From Longimicrobiales bacterium (GTDB lineage Bacteria > Gemmatimonadota > Gemmatimonadetes > Longimicrobiales > Gaopeijiaceae): DNA of 64,000 bases. The position numbers and the translations under genes were made by a program. The notes under the pieces are model-generated. The model ran no database searches. It worked only from the letters and a program-made list of their open reading frames with translations, and was not told where the DNA came from. Location: assembly GCA_028278645.1 (NCBI GenBank), contig JANQDZ010000034.1:62001-126000 (forward strand). The letters are read 5' to 3'. Below, in pieces: positions 62,361 to 64,000 of this stretch; within the stretch, counting starts at the first letter, position 1; each line of letters begins with the position of its first letter.

Positions 62361-62810
62361 GTGTGCCCCCCCATGCCGACCCGAAGCGGGGAGAACCCCA
62401 GCGTGCAGAATAAAAAAAGAACGAAGAACCTGGTCACATCGGACCGGAGCGGGCAAATCCACCCCGGGCTCGTGGTGGGACTTTTTCTGGTGCTTGGTCT
62501 CCTGCTCTGGTCGAACCGGGATGGTGGGACGGAAGGATCACCATACCCGATCGTGACATACCTCCAGGAAACGATCTACGTCACGGCCCTTGCCCTGGAC
62601 GCGGAATTCACCGACACCGGTGCGTATCCGCCTGATCTGGAGACGATAGGGATGGACGAGGAGGGCTTGGCTTATAGCCGGGTGGCGGAGGGATATACCC
62701 TCGTAGCTTCCGAGGGCGAGGTCACCGTGGCCTATGAATCCGGGGAGAACTTGGAGCCGTTCAGGCAGGCGTTCGAGGCCCTTCTCCCTCCATACGAGGA
62801 GGGCAAATGA
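62361..62810 (+). CDS. Small membrane protein coupled to a pseudopilin
   Basis: About 149 residues if GTG 62361 is the start (AGGAGG at 62351-62356). An alternative GTG at 62403 gives 135 residues with GGGAGA upstream. One membrane segment (HPGLVVGLFLVLGLLLW) is followed by a periplasmic domain with LQETIYVTALALDAEFTDTGAYPPDLETIGMDEEGLAYS, which resembles the C-terminal domains of minor pseudopilins (the TGAYPPDLE stretch is pilin-like). The N-terminal cleavage motif is absent. Its stop overlaps the next gene as ATGA, so the two probably act together. Confidence 0.65.
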   Translation: MCPPMPTRSGENPSVQNKKRTKNLVTSDRSGQIHPGLVVGLFLVLGLLLWSNRDGGTEGSPYPIVTYLQETIYVTALALDAEFTDTGAYPPDLETIGMDEEGLAYSRVAEGYTLVASEGEVTVAYESGENLEPFRQAFEALLPPYEEGK

Positions 62811-63274
62811 AGACACGCCGGAGTGATGGGACCCTCGGGTTCACGCTTGTCGAGCTTCTCACCGTCGTCGTCCTGATCGGGATCCTGGCGGCCATCGTAC
62901 TCCCCCATTTCCGGAGTGCCGTGCATAAGGCTCAAGCCACCGATATCCTCGGTGATGTCCGAGCGATCCAAATCGCCTACTCCCATTACATAGTTGATGG
63001 CGGCGAACGGACCCGAAACGCAGGGTGGGGGCGGGTACCCGGTGACCTGCGGCCTTACTTGCCGGACGGATTCACCTTCAGGACGGACCTTGCCGACTAT
63101 CGATGGGTTCGCCTCCGACCCAGAGCATCTCCCTGGGGGGTGGAGTCGGCAGAGCTCCGCGTCCGCCCGCAAAGGCGATTCCGGCCGGTCTTGGTGGATG
63201 TTCTCGCTGATATGGCGAACCAAACCATGATCGTAAAAAAACGGAACCACGTGCGGTTCTACATGGTCCCCTGA
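62807..63274 (+). CDS. Type IV pilin-like/GspG-like pseudopilin
   Basis: 155-residue protein with a type III (prepilin) signal: a basic start, then G-FTLVELLTVVVLIGILAAIVLPHF with cleavage expected after Gly and methylation of Phe. The rest (FRSAVHKAQATDILGDVRAIQIAYSHYIVDGGE) is the long pilin helix, followed by a small head domain. It needs a prepilin peptidase encoded elsewhere. Paired with the upstream small protein, it may be a minor pilin or type II secretion pseudopilin. Confidence 0.85.
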   Translation: MKTRRSDGTLGFTLVELLTVVVLIGILAAIVLPHFRSAVHKAQATDILGDVRAIQIAYSHYIVDGGERTRNAGWGRVPGDLRPYLPDGFTFRTDLADYRWVRLRPRASPWGVESAELRVRPQRRFRPVLVDVLADMANQTMIVKKRNHVRFYMVP

Positions 63275-63304
63275 AAAGCGGGCCCGGCCAGGAGAGAAAG
63301 GAGT

Positions 63305-63340
63305 AAGGAGGAGGGTCTTAGGACCCTCCTCCTTTTGTTT
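63305..63340 (+). terminator. Strong terminator after the pseudopilin gene
   Basis: An 11-bp stem (63307-63317 with 63322-63332, loop TTAG) extended by A-T pairs and followed by TTTTGTTT. Confidence 0.92.
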
Positions 63341-63396
63341 CCCTACTTCTTGGAAAGCCGAGCAGCCAGGAAGCTGTTGACCCTTTCAGCCGGGAC

Positions 63397-64000
63397 CTAC
63401 CCCTGAATCTCGGCAGCCACTCTCTCCACCTCTCGCCAGGCTCGGAGGAGGTTCCCACCCCATATCTTCATGATCTCCTCTTCGGAGTAACCCCGGCGGA
63501 CCAACTCCACTGTGACGTTCATTGCCTCGCTGGCGTCGTTGAACCCCGGGACTCCTCCTCCCCCGTCGAAGTCCGTACCGATCCCCACGTGGTCGATGCC
63601 AATGAGGTTCACGGCGTAATCGATATGGTCCACCATGGTCTGAACCGTAGGGCGCGGGTATTCCTCATCCAACTCCGCCATCCGAGACTCGTACTGAGGC
63701 ATGACCTCTTGCATCCGGGCCTGGTATGCGGCCCTCTCCTGCTCACTCATGCCCCTCAGGGTGCTCCGGTCGGCCATGCCGAGCTCCTGGCGAACCGCCG
63801 CCATGGCTTCACGTCGCTCCGGGGGATCCACCTGAAGGAACCCGCCCAGGGCCACGATCTGGATCACTCCTCCGTTTTCCTTCAGCGCGAGGAGTTGGGC
63901 GTCGTTCAGGTTCCGGGACACGTCAGCGATCCCGCTGACTCCGGAGTGGGAAGCCATGATGGGTGCCTTCGACAACTCGATGGCCTGCATCATCGTGTTG
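63397..64000 (-). CDS. Membrane dipeptidase (M19), partial
   Basis: C-terminal about 200 residues of an M19 renal-dipeptidase-like zinc enzyme; the N-terminus lies beyond the right edge. Visible are IMASHSGVSGIADVSRNLNDAQLLALKENGGVIQIV (metal His and strand), DHIDYAVNLIGIDHVGIGTDFDGGGGVPGF (the conserved GTDFDG) and YSEEEIMKIWGGNLLRAWREVE. Such enzymes split dipeptides, including those with D-residues. It would add to the exported peptidase set if a signal is present on the missing part. Confidence 0.9.
   Translation of the reverse strand, partial: NTMMQAIELSKAPIMASHSGVSGIADVSRNLNDAQLLALKENGGVIQIVALGGFLQVDPPERREAMAAVRQELGMADRSTLRGMSEQERAAYQARMQEVMPQYESRMAELDEEYPRPTVQTMVDHIDYAVNLIGIDHVGIGTDFDGGGGVPGFNDASEAMNVTVELVRRGYSEEEIMKIWGGNLLRAWREVERVAAEIQG

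Overview
The window reads as 64 kb of chromosome from a GC-rich, Gram-negative (two-membrane) bacterium that makes menaquinone. Signs of an outer membrane include beta-barrel proteins ending in aromatic residues, many lipoprotein and Tat signals, and a TRAP transporter with a TatT lipoprotein. The abundance of exported S9, M20, M24 and M19 peptidases, amidohydrolases, sulfatases and beta-lactamase-like esterases resembles Gemmatimonadota and related lineages. That placement is an inference from gene style; no rRNA is present. I saw no insertion sequences, prophage, CRISPR array, rRNA or tRNA.

Left part (1-19.4 kb): a truncated purE, an outer-membrane protein, tyrS, then a tightly overlapped menaquinone operon menF-menD-menB-menA-menE on the minus strand. 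Two divergent Tat-exported sulfatases follow, then an S9 peptidase, a YtcJ-like amidohydrolase and a second S9-type hydrolase.

The most interesting locus is 19.5-22.1 kb. A short leader ORF with four tandem Trp codons (19656-19736) is followed by a 9-bp terminator hairpin with nine T's (19766-19796), and an 11-bp alternative antiterminator pairing can be drawn by hand. This looks like a classical ribosome-mediated trp attenuator. It precedes a SerK/SbnI-like ParB-fold protein (a candidate free-serine kinase) and a TrpB2-type tryptophan synthase beta chain. TrpB2 enzymes are reported to use O-phospho-L-serine, so the three parts suggest a self-contained, Trp-regulated, phosphoserine-fed tryptophan module.

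Middle (22-43 kb): a TatT-linked TRAP transporter operon with paired TACGTA operator-like repeats, an AbgB-like M20 hydrolase, a cysteine-less ArsC-like protein, a beta-barrel gene with a decayed tandem copy beside it, and a run of exported hydrolases (esterase, M24, beta-lactamase-like, PafA-like phosphatase, M20). PAP2, polyprenol/diacylglycerol kinase-like, SixA and GGDEF proteins are interspersed.

Right part (43-64 kb): a polyphosphate island with a Na/Pi symporter, PPK1, a two-domain PPK2 polyP:AMP phosphotransferase, a CYTH/CHAD protein translationally coupled to a ParA ATPase, and a CYTH protein. Next is an iron operon in which a membrane-anchored DtxR-type regulator fused to two FeoA-like domains precedes feoB, with a perfect 20-bp DtxR-like palindrome upstream. 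Then come an ornithine-cyclodeaminase-family gene and a DUF4097-type repeat protein divergent from a PadR regulator with ATATATCG operators. The window ends with a Tat-exported alanine racemase coupled to an AmmeMemoRadiSam-type radical SAM enzyme, a second radical SAM enzyme, a pseudopilin pair and a partial membrane dipeptidase.
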